Below are positions 47,198 to 58,799 of a DNA stretch of 64,000 nucleotides, piece by piece. The DNA lies in the NCBI GenBank assembly GCA_937625935.1, contig OW569377.1, forward strand, positions 372,001-436,000, given 5' to 3'. This DNA comes from Tetramitus jugosus. Taxonomy: Eukaryota; Heterolobosea; Eutetramitea; Acrasida; Vahlkampfiidae. The stretch's first letter is position 1. Every line of letters starts with the position of its first letter. The notes under the pieces are model-generated. The model did no database searches and had not been told where the DNA came from. It saw only the letters and a program-made list of their open reading frames with translations. The position numbers and the translations under genes are program-made.

Positions 47198-47953
47198 TTA
47201 CAAGAGTGATTCTCGCACCAAGTCCTCCAACTTTGTTGTCTGACTTTCTCGGTAATTGACTTTGAGTTCATCTAGCTTCTTGAGCAATTGTTGTTTGACT
47301 TGTTCGGGCATCAGTGTTTCAATTTCAATCTCGTACTTTGTTCCAAAGGTATACACTGTCTCATCCAACTCAATCTTCACTGGTAGGTCCATGCATTGTG
47401 AGGGATCATTTTCATCTGTTGGGCATACACAATCCCAATTGTAAACTTTCCTCAATGTTTTGTATCCACCAAGACACTTGAGACTCGATAAATGATACTT
47501 GGCTTTGATATCATTCACCAAATTGGTGTCCCATTCGAGCAAGCTATTGGGATCAGAAACTGCTCGATGAGCCATGTCGATATCCTTGATGATTTCTTCC
47601 GTCTAGTTCATTGAACAGAAAACAAAAGGAATTGTAAAATTTCAATAATCCCAAAACAAATCACGCATTCGACTTCATACCTCCTGGGCTGTACTGATAC
47701 CATGTTCGAGTTCTACTCCAGCTTTGTGAGTCAACGAAGCAGCTTCAGACTCACCGTGAGCGCCAATCAGAAATCGTATTCTCATTCCTGCTCTATTCTT
47801 AGCCAGTTCGTTGTTTGGACCATCAAAGAACCAATCGTGTTGGTGGATGATTGCTTGTGGTTCCTGCAACCACGCAGCCACATGTTCGTAATCTGATCTT
47901 CTATGGAGTTGGATCTTGATCTCAATCTCCTTGTGTTCGTGAGGAATACGCAT
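47198..47953 (-). CDS. CYTH/triphosphate tunnel metalloenzyme (TTM3-like), two exons
   Basis: Exon 1 is 47681-47953 and exon 2 is 47198-47602 (minus strand). The 78-nt intron starts GTATGA and ends CTAG, phase 0. The product is 225 aa. The ExExK signature of the CYTH fold is at Glu9, Glu11, Lys13 (EIEIKIQL). Further tunnel residues are in GMRIRFL, ASLTHKAG and VKIELDETVYTFGTKYEIEIE. LGGYKTLRKVYNWD matches plant TTM3, a metal-dependent tripolyphosphatase. Family members hydrolyse short inorganic polyphosphate or thiamine triphosphate; the TTM3-like motifs favour tripolyphosphate. An insert (about 150-165, CVCPTDENDPSQC) holds two Cys close together. Substrate is inferred. Confidence 0.85.
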
Positions 47954-48075
47954 CCTTATGGATCAACTAGAGCTCTCTGTTGTTTCTTTTTCAACTTTTT
48001 TGATTGTTCCAGATCTCTGGTGAAGCTTGTAAAGTAAATATTTTTGTTTTAAGTTTGAGGGGCAGTGCTGTTTGT

Positions 48076-51000
48076 TTATTCGCACTTGCTATAGTTTTGT
48101 TGTTGCTCCTGCTGCATTCGAGCAATTTCCAACAATTGTGAATCGTCAAAGAACTTGTTGACACTAACATCTTCACTCAATCCCTTACGACGTCTGGTTT
48201 TCACGAGGAATTCACGTGCCAAGTACTGTGGAGGACTAGGTTCCAATGGTCGAAGAACAATGTCCTTGTCTAGTGGATCACCAGGCACTGTACTCCAATG
48301 ACTGAACACACTGAGGCAGAATGCTTGTCCTTGGGTGTGACTTCGAATGTCTGTTTCGAGACCAAATGAGTCAATTACAGGTACAAATGCTCTGATGATA
48401 AATAATGGAGTGCCAGGCTTTGGTACATCTTGAACAATGTTGCCTCTTCTGCGCTCCAATACCTTTGTGATGGCACTAATGGCATCCAGTGGACAAATGA
48501 CCTGTACTTCGTACACTGGTTCCATGAGTCTCGGTGTGGCCATCAGGAAACTGCTGTACACGACACGTCTGGCTGCAGGAATGATTTGTCCTCCTCCTCT
48601 GAACAGTGGCTTGTCAGAGATATCAGCGTTCAATAACCGGAACTTGCAGTTTCGAATAGGTTCGTCACACAGTGGTCCTTCACGCGTTCCCCAGTTGAAT
48701 CCCTGGACGATAGAGTCGCGCACAGTGCTTAGGAGCTGTGGATTGACCTCGTGTGGGAATGTTTCATTCAGGAGCGCATTTGGTCCATTGTCTCCTGGAC
48801 CAAAGGCCCACAGAGAATTAACTGCAAGTCCATCCCATCCATATCGATCCTGGAAGAACTTGTTCTTGGTTGCTCTGTCCCATTGATGAAGTTTGATCCG
48901 GTTTGATTCAATGTCGTCAGCCATGTTCTTGTCTAGTTGTTCACAGATCATTGTCAACTTGTTTTGCTTGTTTGCTGTTTCGGCATAGCATTGTATGCTT
49001 GATGCTTCGGCAACTGTTTCGCACAGTGATACTACGGGATCAGCAATCTTTATCTCGATATCACCATACATTTTTCTGAGATCGTGCATGGCAGCATCCA
49101 AGTATAATTCGCCTGTTCCGAGAACAATGTGCTCTCCGCTCTCTTCTACCTTTGTTGTTAGAAGAGGATATGATTTGCTAATTTTTCTAAGACCTTCAAT
49201 CATCTTTGGAAGGTCACTTGGATTCAATGGTTCCACAGCAATCTTAATCACAGACTTTGTGTTAAAAGTCAATGGTCTAAAGATGTGAGGAGAACGATTC
49301 GTAGTGCTTGTGATAGTTGCAGTCTTGAGAATTGAATCATCAACTCCTTCGAGAAGCACCCAAGAACCAGCAGAAGCCTTGTTCAACTCTATTCTGTATC
49401 GACCATTATACACGTACAGAGAGGTGACATCTGCATCTGTCATCTCTTCTTCGTCATTCTCTGTAAATGTTTCGAACAGTACACGGACCGTGCTTCCCTT
49501 CTTCACCGTACCACTCATTATTCGACCGAATGCATCGAATCGAGAGCAGTCTGGCTTATGGTACAACTTTGTGATGTAAATCATGAGAGTTCCATGTGGA
49601 TCACAAGCAATCATTTCTTTTGCTACTTCACTGTCTTGTGGTCCCGTGTAGCAGTGTTGTACTTTTACAGCATTGCCTCCTCTGTTTGGAGCAGGTATGA
49701 ATTGAGATACCATGTCAACAAATCCCTTTGGATGTGCTGAGAAGAATGAGTTAAATATGTGTTGAATCAGAGGTTTCGTATCAAACATCAAATGTCGTTT
49801 TCTGAGACGAACACCAACATGGCGCATCGACTCTGCCAACTCCTCGTCTGTTGCCGATCCCAATATATGACTATATATCTTGTAAAGTGGTTCGAGAACA
49901 AACTCTACAAATGATCGCCTTGGATTCGTATCACCTGATGCAGGCTTCTTGAAAAATCTTCGAGATGATGCATGATAAAACACATCACCCCACAATCTCT
50001 TTGCAAATCGTAAGTGATCCATTCCTATATCTGAATAATCGGCATAAATCTTGGCAAAGGATGCTAGATTGAAGCACCATCCATTGGTAGAACTTGCGAA
50101 ACAAACATTTCCTTCCTGAGGAATCATATACTGCGGCGTTTCACCTGACAACGTATGCTTCTCAATCAAATTATTAACGTCTGCCAGCGTGTGCTTCAAT
50201 TTATAGTATGCATCATTTGGTGGTAACTTGAGTTCGAGTATCAACCGATCAACCTTGTTAATCAATAGCACCATGGGTAATCTCTCCTGTATCGCGTGTT
50301 GAATGATGCGCTCTGTTTGAACCATGACACCTTCTAATGCATCTACAACCAACACAACACCATCAGAGATACGGAAAGCAGCAGTAACTTCGTCTGAAAA
50401 GTTGACATGACCCGGCGTGTCCATCACATTCACCAAAAAGTGCTTATCTCTCGTGTCATGCAATAACAGTGACATGGGAGTGGATTTAATCGAGAGTGCT
50501 CGTTGTTGTTCATCGATCCTAGTGTCCGTGTAACGCATCGGTTGATCCAAATGAACTCCTTCATAGTGAGTGTGCGTCGATTGAACAAGCATGTCCATAA
50601 ACGATGTTTTTCCATGTGATAAATGACCTGCAATAGCAACATTTCTGACCAAACTCGGATGATCCATCATTTCAATCATGTATTGCTTGGTGTACTTTGT
50701 TTGTGGAATTTCGGGCTCCAACAAGTCCCATTTCGTGATTTTTACAGGTTGAATAATCGGTTGTTCAATTGGTTGAGTGTCCTCATCTTCTACCAGTGTT
50801 TCCACGCCTTCACCATACACATCTTCTGCCTATTATTATCATTGTGATCACAACAAGCAACAACAATAACAAAAAAAAAAGTAAAAAAAAAAAGAAGCAA
50901 AAATTCGAACAAAAAACATTTGTAAGTCAACTTGGATATCCATAAATTCTACTCTTGAGAAAAAGTACTTACCGATGGATAATACTGCTTGTCTTCATGC

Positions 51001-51308
51001 AACACAATGGAAGATGGTTGACTAATGGGTTCACTTGTTCGATACAGTTGCATCACACCTCCATTTTCTTCATCATTTTCATTCTCATATAAGCTTTCTT
51101 CAATGATGGGAGCTTCATCATCGTCGACATCATCACCATCTTCTTCTTCATCATGATGGTGACGATGACGACGAGTTTGATGAAAAGCTTCATCTTCATC
51201 TTGCATCATTTCTTCATCGTCTTCTTGTTCATTTTCACTTTCACTTTCTTCGAGCTCTGGACCAATGTAGTTTCCAAATTCATCATATAGTGGTTGATCA
51301 CCATCCAT
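48076..51308 (-). CDS. EFTUD2: Snu114/EFTUD2, spliceosomal U5 snRNP GTPase, two exons
   Basis: Exon 1 is 50973-51308, exon 2 is 48076-50829; the 143-nt intron begins GTAAGT and ends AATAG, phase 0. The product is 1029 aa (human about 970). Exon 1 has the diagnostic start LYDEFGNYIGPEL, an acidic stretch and VLHEDKQYYPS, which continues in exon 2 as AEDVYGEGVETLVEDEDTQP. The EF-2-like GTPase motifs are GHLSHGKT (180-187), DTPGH (249-253) and NKVD (303-306). The C-terminal EF-G IV/V domains include RGGGQIIPAARR. It helps drive U4/U6 unwinding and spliceosome disassembly. Neither exon alone gives a complete protein. Confidence 0.95.
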
Positions 51309-51434
51309 TTTTCTTGTATTGATCAGATGTGTTTGGTGTTTGGGTTGGTGTGGTGTTGGTAAAATTGAAATTTGTTGTTTGGTGTGAGATCGATTTTCTT
51401 TGGACTGTTTTTTGTTGATGAAGTGTGCATGTGA

Positions 51435-51896
51435 AACGATGAACTTTGCGGAGAAATTAAGCAGTGGAACAACAATCCATCCATCTGGACATATTATCCA
51501 CATTTCCGTCAATATGACAGTCCAATTACCAAGGCAATTGCTGAAGATCTGACAGATCTATTCTCATCGATGAATGATCTTCATGATGTGTCAACCAATT
51601 CACAGTTGCACCGACAGGATATAGTTGGACGAAGTGAAAAATACATATTCCAGATGTTATGAGGAGCTTGTGCAAAAATATGGAGCCAACTTGAAGAGAG
51701 AACCATTAATGAGTACAAGGGATACAAGTTTAACCCTAACACTTCAGAAGAACTTTTGAATCCTTGGGATATGAACTCACTGATGTTTAAGACCAGATTT
51801 GAAACTACTGGGCGGCATGAGGCAGGCCCAAGCACCTCTGGACGTTGTTCGATCCAACGAGGCACTCCATTCTTGAAGTGCTTGAACCGCAAGTAG
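51435..51896 (+). pseudogene. Open frame with one internal stop, unknown
   Basis: A 154-codon plus-strand frame is broken only by a TGA at 51660. It reads like globular protein (ELCGEIKQWNNNPSIWTYYP, FRQYDSPITKAIAEDLTDLF, KIWSQLEERTINEYKGYKFN). No start codon fits and no family is recognised. It sits between Snu114 and the TTRAY1-like gene, in what would be the promoter of both. A relic of an unknown gene is the simplest reading. Confidence 0.4.
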
Positions 51897-52264
51897 AAGT
51901 TAACAAATTTACTCAGACAATCGGTTTGGATCTGCAAAAAGAGTTGATACAGCCTTCAATACTAAGGCTTACAACTCTTGAATGCAAAAGGAGAAGGAGT
52001 CCACAAGTGACAGATGTGAAATGCTCAGGCATTACCGGAGAATTTGATAATAAAAACCAATCTGACAGAAGAAGCCGAAAAAAAGCAAAAAGTGCAATCT
52101 GTGTTCGCGTATCTTTCTCTCCTCCTTCCACCACTTTCACGAATCACCTCGCAGCACACTTGATTTGACCATCAAAAAAAAATCAGCTGTACATACTCAT
52201 CATCATCCAACCACACCACCTATAATTTATTTTTTTTAACAAGAAGAACAGCAAGTACACATCA
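51897..52264. other. Intergenic upstream of TTRAY1-like gene
   Basis: AT-rich with A and T runs near 52170-52240. I see the TTRAY1-like gene's leader and no gene. Confidence 0.4.
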
Positions 52265-55200
52265 ATGAAAGTCGATGAATGCATAGCACTTGATCTACCA
52301 CAAGACAAGAGAGGTATGGAGGTCATCACTGTTTATTGTTGTTTTCACTTGTTGTCCAATGATTCGTTTTTTTTTGCTAACACATTTGTTGTGCTCGTCG
52401 TCAATCAACCATAATTGAAAATATTTTCATCTCTATACTAGTATCAAGAGTGAAAGCTGCGAGTTTTCATCCTATTCAAAACAAGATTGCCATTGGTTTC
52501 AGAAGAGACATTTATGGTATGTCTATCAGCTTTTTTTTTCTTTGTAGATCATCAATGAATTTACTTCTCACACATAATAACAACAAAAAAAAAACAAAAA
52601 CAGAGTATGATTTGGTGAGTGGATCAAGAGTGGCTCAATACACGACAGAGAGTGAAATTACTCATTTGGCACATGCTCACACGCACAATGTTTTGATTGC
52701 TGCATTGAAAAATGGATGTTTTAGTGCATTGGACTTGACGAGTCACACGTTAACAGCGTTTCACGTTCCTATACGATCCACTGAGAAGCGATCCGTTTCT
52801 TATTTTGCAGTTTCGAGAACGAGACCCTTTATTTTTTATGTGAGAGATCGTGCCTTGGCCGTGTGTGGTATCGAAATGTTTGCCGATTCGAAAAATAGAG
52901 TAGAGTATGCGCACAAGAAGCCCATTTCGTGCATTACGACACATCCAACAAGAAACATTATGGCCAGTGGTAGCATTGATGGAAATGTGAGAATATGGGA
53001 CACTGCTTCGCACACATTGTTATCTGCTTTTGATGAAATTGGATCATTGAACAATGTTGATAAGTCATTGAGATCTCCAGTCACAGGATTGTGCTTTTAT
53101 TCAAGCAAGGACAGGACTTTGTCCACTTCACCGAACAACTCGAGAGCCAGTACCAGTCACGGTGGTCAGATGACAAGCAGAGGAACAAATGGATTCACTG
53201 CTCAAAACTTTGGTTCCGAGTTGTTGATTACCGGAACAAAGAATGGCAGAATTCAAGTGTGGTATATTGCAGCCAATGAGCAGCGTGTTGTTGCAACGTA
53301 TGTTACCTGTTTTATGTTTTTGTTGCTGTTGTTTTTGCTGTTTTTGCACCGAATAGCATCTTATCATTCTTTTTGACCACTATTATTACGACAGAATCAA
53401 TTTGCAAGAGTGGATTGTCGACATTTTCTTCCATGCTACTTTACCGTGCTTGATGGTGTTAAATCACAAGGGTTGCTTGAAGGCTATTAACATTGGACAC
53501 TTGATTACCAATTTTAATGCTGGAAGCATTCCTTCCATGAAGGGAATTTTGACAAAGTTTGGTATGTAGAATGATTTATTAACTACATTAAGAGTTTTGC
53601 TTTCAAATGCAATGAACTGACACGATTGACTTTCTTCAATAATTCATTCTTCATTCTATAGACATGGTTGATACTTATTATGCACCTTTGCATGATACTT
53701 CCTACCTCACGACTCAAAAGCACTTGCAATCTCTTGTTCCAGCCATTTCTGCCCGGATGAACGAAAACTCTGGTGTACTTGTCTTTTGTGGCAAGAATTA
53801 CCAAGTCTCTAATTTAAATACTCCTAACATGCATGGTGTGATTGTATCAGAGTATTTCCCAGTGTTTAATACTGTGGATGACTCTGATTTCCCTGTGAGT
53901 ACTTTGCCACAGTGCAGTACTCTTCCATTCACATTGGACATGGTGCTAAATCAGAAACTAGATTCTTCAGATGATTTGGAGTTCGAAGTGCCAATCTCTG
54001 ACTTGTTATATGTCGACACATTTACTGCGACACCGCACGATATTCTCATGAAGTATAATATGGCAACCGACACATCCGCAAAGGTGCAATTGCTGAAAAT
54101 CAATTCTGCACTCTCGGAATTCCATCGATGCATTCAAGTGAAGTGTCGAACAGGATTGAAAACAAATCAACACTTGTTGATCTTCTATGAAAAACAGAGA
54201 CTTCAATCGAGTTACAATACAGACAGTAGAACAAGGTTCTTCTTGGCATTAGATTTATCGAAGAAGTCAGAGTTACCGCCATTGGAGGCAGGAAAAGATG
54301 GAGACTTCTTAGAAGCAGACAATCCAAACAATAGAGAATTCTATATTCTAGAAGAGGATGGAATTACCGTCAAGGTGTACGAATTGGGAAATCCTTCACC
54401 AATTCGCTCAGTCAAACTAGCCATCAAGATCTCAAGAGTATTCAGTTGTCCTTTCAGAAAGAATACCAATCTGTATTATAACAGAGCAAATGCCCTGCTT
54501 GGATTTGCAAATGATGACTTAACATTCGGAATGAGCAAACGACCAACATTTGATTTGAGACAAAATGAAGTACCAGTATCGGTTCAATGGCAACAAGTAT
54601 ACAAATCGGAGACAGGTGCCTTCTTTATCGCATTGTTAACTACACACAGAGTTCTGATTCTGGATCAAAACTTAAATATTAGAGCGTTCGTAGAATCACC
54701 GAATCAAACAAGAAGCTCTCTGTACTTCCAGAGTTGTTTATGGCTTGGAAATATTCTTCTGTACAACACATGCTCTGCAGTTTATTGCTTGTGTCCAAAC
54801 ATGTTGGAACAAACATCAGGTGCTCAATCCAATTTTGCGCTCTGTACCCTGGAGCATGCAAACTCTGTACTCAGTGGAGTTCTCTATGATCGAATTTTCT
54901 TCACATGCTACCGAAACAACTGTCCTCAAATGTCGGTGCGTTATGTGAACATTGTTGAACCACTCCTTCTCTCAATCATTTCTCTCGAAACAACACAGGA
55001 CAACAAATTGAAGATGATGCAACCAATAATGAGCAAGTTTGACTGTCGATCAGTGAGTGAACCCACATTGTTGGCGCTGGAAAAGAGTGGATTTGCTGAT
55101 TTAGCTAGTGAATTAATTATTCATTCCGTTTATGATTTCTCATGGGAGATTAGATTCCGGTTGGCTCTTCGCAGCTTGCAATTTGAATACGCCTTTGAGA

Positions 55201-57332
55201 TATTGCGTGCTCAATATCAACGAACTGTGATTCAGGACCAAGTTGAGGCTTCTCCAACAACTCCACAGGACTATGATGGATTGAGAGATAGCAGTAGTGC
55301 CCATCAGAAGTTATATGTGTCGGATGAAGACTATTGCACTGAGAAGTCAGCATTTTATGACCATTTTGTTGATCTCGCGCAACTCAGTATTGAGTATGCC
55401 TACTATTCAATTGCAGCCAAATGCTACGACATCACAAATAATTCCTGGGCACTGTTCAAATTGTTTTCCATGTATGCAAAAGAGTTGGCTGTTATTCCTC
55501 TGAGTAGACTGGCTATGAGATGCAAGAACTCTCCTGATCTGTACACTATTTACATGGCATGCCGTGTTGTGCTTGCTGATGCATACAACGAGTCTGAGGA
55601 GGATCACATTTTTAATTTATTTAATGGAACATTCGGTAAGAAGAGACTCAGCCTAGAGTTGCATACACTAGAGAGTATTGAATGGAGGAAGCAAAAGGAA
55701 TCTGTTTCCAACAAACGATCATACGATTTGGGAACAAGCTTCAAGGCAGTTATGAAGATTAAGGAAGAAAAGAAGGTATCAAACGATCCTACTGGCTTGG
55801 CCATTTCTAATCTAGCTATTGATCATAATATCATTGAGCCATTGTCCATGAACAACTTTAGTCAATGGATGGGATACAACACCACCGAAACAAAGAAGTT
55901 GGATCAAGATTGGGACCGAGTTGACTTTACTCTATCCGATTTTGGTTCTGGTGCTCGACCTAGATCTACTAGTTCAGCCAAATCTACACCAACCAAGATT
56001 CCATCTCTGCCTTCGTTGCCTTCCATGTCCTCCTTGGATCTACCAACATCTGGTGTGCCTTCTCGAGTCGAAGATGGAATGGAGACAGACAGAGATGCCG
56101 ATGGTGAAGATGTTGCTAGCGAGGCAACACCTACTAACAAAGACAGAGATGAAGATGGATTCGCTGAGCAACCAGATTTGGATAAGATCCGTAAACAGTA
56201 TATGGGTGGATCCAGCAGTGACCAGAGTAGTGATGAAGATGGTGACGGTGACACCTATCGCAAGAAACGGAAGCTGTTCAGAAAACTTAAGATTAAGGAC
56301 AAGTCGGAGGCTTCTACACCTGCAAAGGTTGATTTCTCTGCTTTCAAACTCAGTGGACCAGGAAATCTTGGTGTTGGTGGTCCCTCCGCTGCTTCAGCAA
56401 TAGGCGGACCAGCTGCCACTAACCCAAGAGCCTCGCTGAGAAGAGCAAGAGGCAGAACCACGACAGTCGTGGCTGATGTATCCCCTGTCTTGGGCTCTCA
56501 AGTGTCCGAGGAGAATACTGAGAGTAATGAGAGTGCGACTGCAACTGATACACAAAGCGATGCCACTCCAACTCCACAACCTCAGGTATCTCAACCTACA
56601 CCATCAGCTCCAGTTCCTAAAAAGGTTTCCATACCTGCTGTTAACACTTTGGTCAACCCTGCTGAATCATTGAAGAAGGGTATGGCACTCATGGAAGCTG
56701 CTAACTATCGTGAAGCCAAGCAGTGTGTCAATGACGCAATCGTCGCCATGATCAACGACAACTCTGAAGTATTGAAGAAGACAAATCTTTTGTTGTGCGT
56801 GAGATACAAGTTGCTGATAATGATGCTTGCGAACAATCAACGCATCGAGGGAAAGGGTGAGCCAACAATGGTGCAAGATTTGGCTCGTAACTCGTTCTTG
56901 CTATCTCAAATCAAACTCGTTGCCAAGCATCAAGTCATTTGTCGAAATATGTCCTGCAAGAGAAACTTGCAAGCACAAAACTTTGGCATTGCAGCTCGCT
57001 CCATTCGATTGCTATTGCCTGTCACTCCACCACAGCACTTGCCTGAGATGCAACAACGATTGAAACAATGTGAAGCTCAAAACTTGAGAAACGAGAACAA
57101 GGAGCTCGAGGAAGCTGTGACAAGAGCAGAACAGGACATTTCAAGCGAAACTGATCAAGAATATCTTCCAATCAGATTCTGTTGGCGAACATTTGAGCTC
57201 GTTAAGCCAGCACAACCACTTTGTGCATGTCCATATTGTGACGCCACATTCCTGCCTGTGGAAGGATTCGAAGAAGGTCACACGTGCTCCTACTGCTACT
57301 ATGGCACACTGGAGTCTCGCATGCCAAACTAA
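52265..57332 (+). CDS. TTRAY1: TSET coat subunit TTRAY1-like (TWD40-1-type), five exons
   Basis: Exons are 52265-52313, 52442-52516, 52604-53297, 53395-53561 and 53662-57332; all introns are GT...AG (87-128 nt), and the join keeps one frame of 1551 aa. The N-terminus (VSRVKAASFHPIQNKIAIGF, then NIMASGSIDGNVRIWD) begins a WD40 propeller. A second propeller region and an alpha-solenoid follow. An acidic linker (SSSDQSSDEDGDGD) then leads to the C-terminal domain LKKGMALMEAANYREAKQC...RNSFLLSQIKLVAKHQ. The end has two CxxC pairs (CPYCDATF; CSYC) as in alpha-COP. This order matches plant TWD40-1, a TPLATE/TSET subunit; the match is from memory of that family. The TSET complex is an ancient membrane-trafficking coat. 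Confidence 0.75.
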
Positions 57333-57385
57333 AGTTATCATCATCAGCACTCAACTATCATTTAAATATAAATATATACATTTAC

Positions 57386-57474
57386 CTTAATTATAATCAT
57401 CAACAACTCTCTCGTTCCCAAACAAGCCACACATCCATCATCCAGATGAGAGGTTGTTGATGATTATAATTAAG
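57386..57474. repeat. 22-bp inverted repeat in intergenic spacer
   Basis: CTTAATTATAATCATCAACA plus AC at 57386-57407 is exactly complementary to 57453-57474. A further CTCTC/GAGAG pairing lies inside, after a one-base bulge. The loop is about 34 nt. It lies 54 bp after the TTRAY1-like stop and ends 98 bp before the choline-kinase start, so it could be a 3' UTR hairpin, an mRNA-processing signal or a promoter feature. Confidence 0.85.
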
Positions 57475-57572
57475 TATCGTGTCGCGGTTATCTCTGCATT
57501 TCTAATTGCGACGATCGAAATCCAAAATCAAAGCAAAAACCAACAACAAAAAAAAATTCGCGAATCAGAGAT

Positions 57573-58790
57573 ATGACATCAACCACTACCACTACGACAC
57601 CAACTGAATCATCAACATCTATGATTCCACATCTCGAGACTGTGTTTGACTTGAGCCACGGTGATGAAATTGTCTGTCAACAAATTGAACAAACTCTTGT
57701 TCGAGACTTGACATTTTTATTATTATCATCACATGAGAATGAAAATGATGAGAATGATAGCAAGAATAGAGTTCATGTAGCTCCACTATCTGGTGGAAAC
57801 ACAAACAAACTGTACAAGATTGATATCACTATTGAAATGGATGAAAAAAGAAGTGAAAAAAGAGGTGAAAAAAGAAGCATATTGTGTCGAGTGAATGGCA
57901 TTGGAACAGAATTCTTGTTGGACAGACAACAAGAGATGCATTACATGAGACAATTGTCATTGTTTGAGAAGGGACCAAACGTACTCTGCACGTTCAACAA
58001 TGGATTTTTTTATGATTTCATTCCTGGTCGATGTTTGCAACCGAATGAACTGTTGGGTAGCAATGTTCATGTGGCAAAACATTTGGCTCATTTTCATAAA
58101 GTGACTGTAGAGAGTCAGAATCAAGAGAGTGAGAGTGAAAAGCATAGGGAACCCATTTGTTTTGCAACAATTCGCAAGTGGCTTGCCGATTGTATGCAAT
58201 TCAAGTGGAATGAATCCGAGTTGGAGAAAAAGGAAAAGTTGAACTTGGATTTGGATCAAATGAAGCAGTATGTGGATCAATTGGAACAATTTGCACAAAA
58301 TTATGGATTGGATGTCGTGTTTTGTCACAATGATCTCCTGGCGTACAATATTTTGAAGAATGAACAAGTGGACAAGTATTACTTTATTGATTACGAGTAT
58401 TGTGGATATAATTATAGAGCGTTTGATATTGGAAATCATTTTTGTGAGTATTGTGGATTCACGGTCGATCCGTCCAAGTATCCTTCTGTTGAGGCACAAA
58501 GACAGTTCATTAAGGCGTATTTGCAAGCCGCAAAAACAGAAGAGGGAAAGGAAGAGGAGGAACAGAGTGATGCAGTTGTTGTATCCGATGAGGAGATTGA
58601 AGCATTGAGAGTACAATGCAATCTGTTCTCTCTGGTGGCTCATTTGTTCTGGTCCACATGGGGCGTTTGGCAATCAAAGCACTCCAACATTGATTTTGAT
58701 TACTTGAATTACGCAGGTGAAAAGTACGCATGGTTCAATCAAGTAAGAGAACAGTACATGCAAGAGTTTGTAAAGTTTTACGAAAAATAA
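57573..58790 (+). CDS. Choline/ethanolamine kinase
   Basis: This encodes 405 aa. The N-lobe has PLSGGNTNKLYKI (68-82), the glycine-rich nucleotide-binding loop of this family. The catalytic loop is HNDLLAYNIL (252-261), with Asp254 as the base and Asn259 for metal. The metal-binding IDYEYCGYNYRAFDIGNHF (272-290) is the choline-kinase signature. Other family features are FYDFIPGRCLQPNEL and HLAHFHKV. The enzyme phosphorylates choline or ethanolamine with ATP, the first step of the Kennedy route to phosphatidylcholine or phosphatidylethanolamine. Which substrate it prefers cannot be read from these motifs. An Asn/Asp/Ser insert (about 55-65) and a charged insert (92-102) are unusual but short. 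The gene ends 10 bp from the BRCA2 stop, convergent. Confidence 0.92.
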   Translation: MTSTTTTTTPTESSTSMIPHLETVFDLSHGDEIVCQQIEQTLVRDLTFLLLSSHENENDENDSKNRVHVAPLSGGNTNKLYKIDITIEMDEKRSEKRGEKRSILCRVNGIGTEFLLDRQQEMHYMRQLSLFEKGPNVLCTFNNGFFYDFIPGRCLQPNELLGSNVHVAKHLAHFHKVTVESQNQESESEKHREPICFATIRKWLADCMQFKWNESELEKKEKLNLDLDQMKQYVDQLEQFAQNYGLDVVFCHNDLLAYNILKNEQVDKYYFIDYEYCGYNYRAFDIGNHFCEYCGFTVDPSKYPSVEAQRQFIKAYLQAAKTEEGKEEEEQSDAVVVSDEEIEALRVQCNLFSLVAHLFWSTWGVWQSKHSNIDFDYLNYAGEKYAWFNQVREQYMQEFVKFYEK

Positions 58791-58799
58791 ACTCGTTTC

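Noticed and set aside
48076..50820. Snu114 as a single-exon 914-aa protein
   Set aside because: It lacks the conserved DEFGNYIGPEL start, which lies in exon 1 with matching splice sites.
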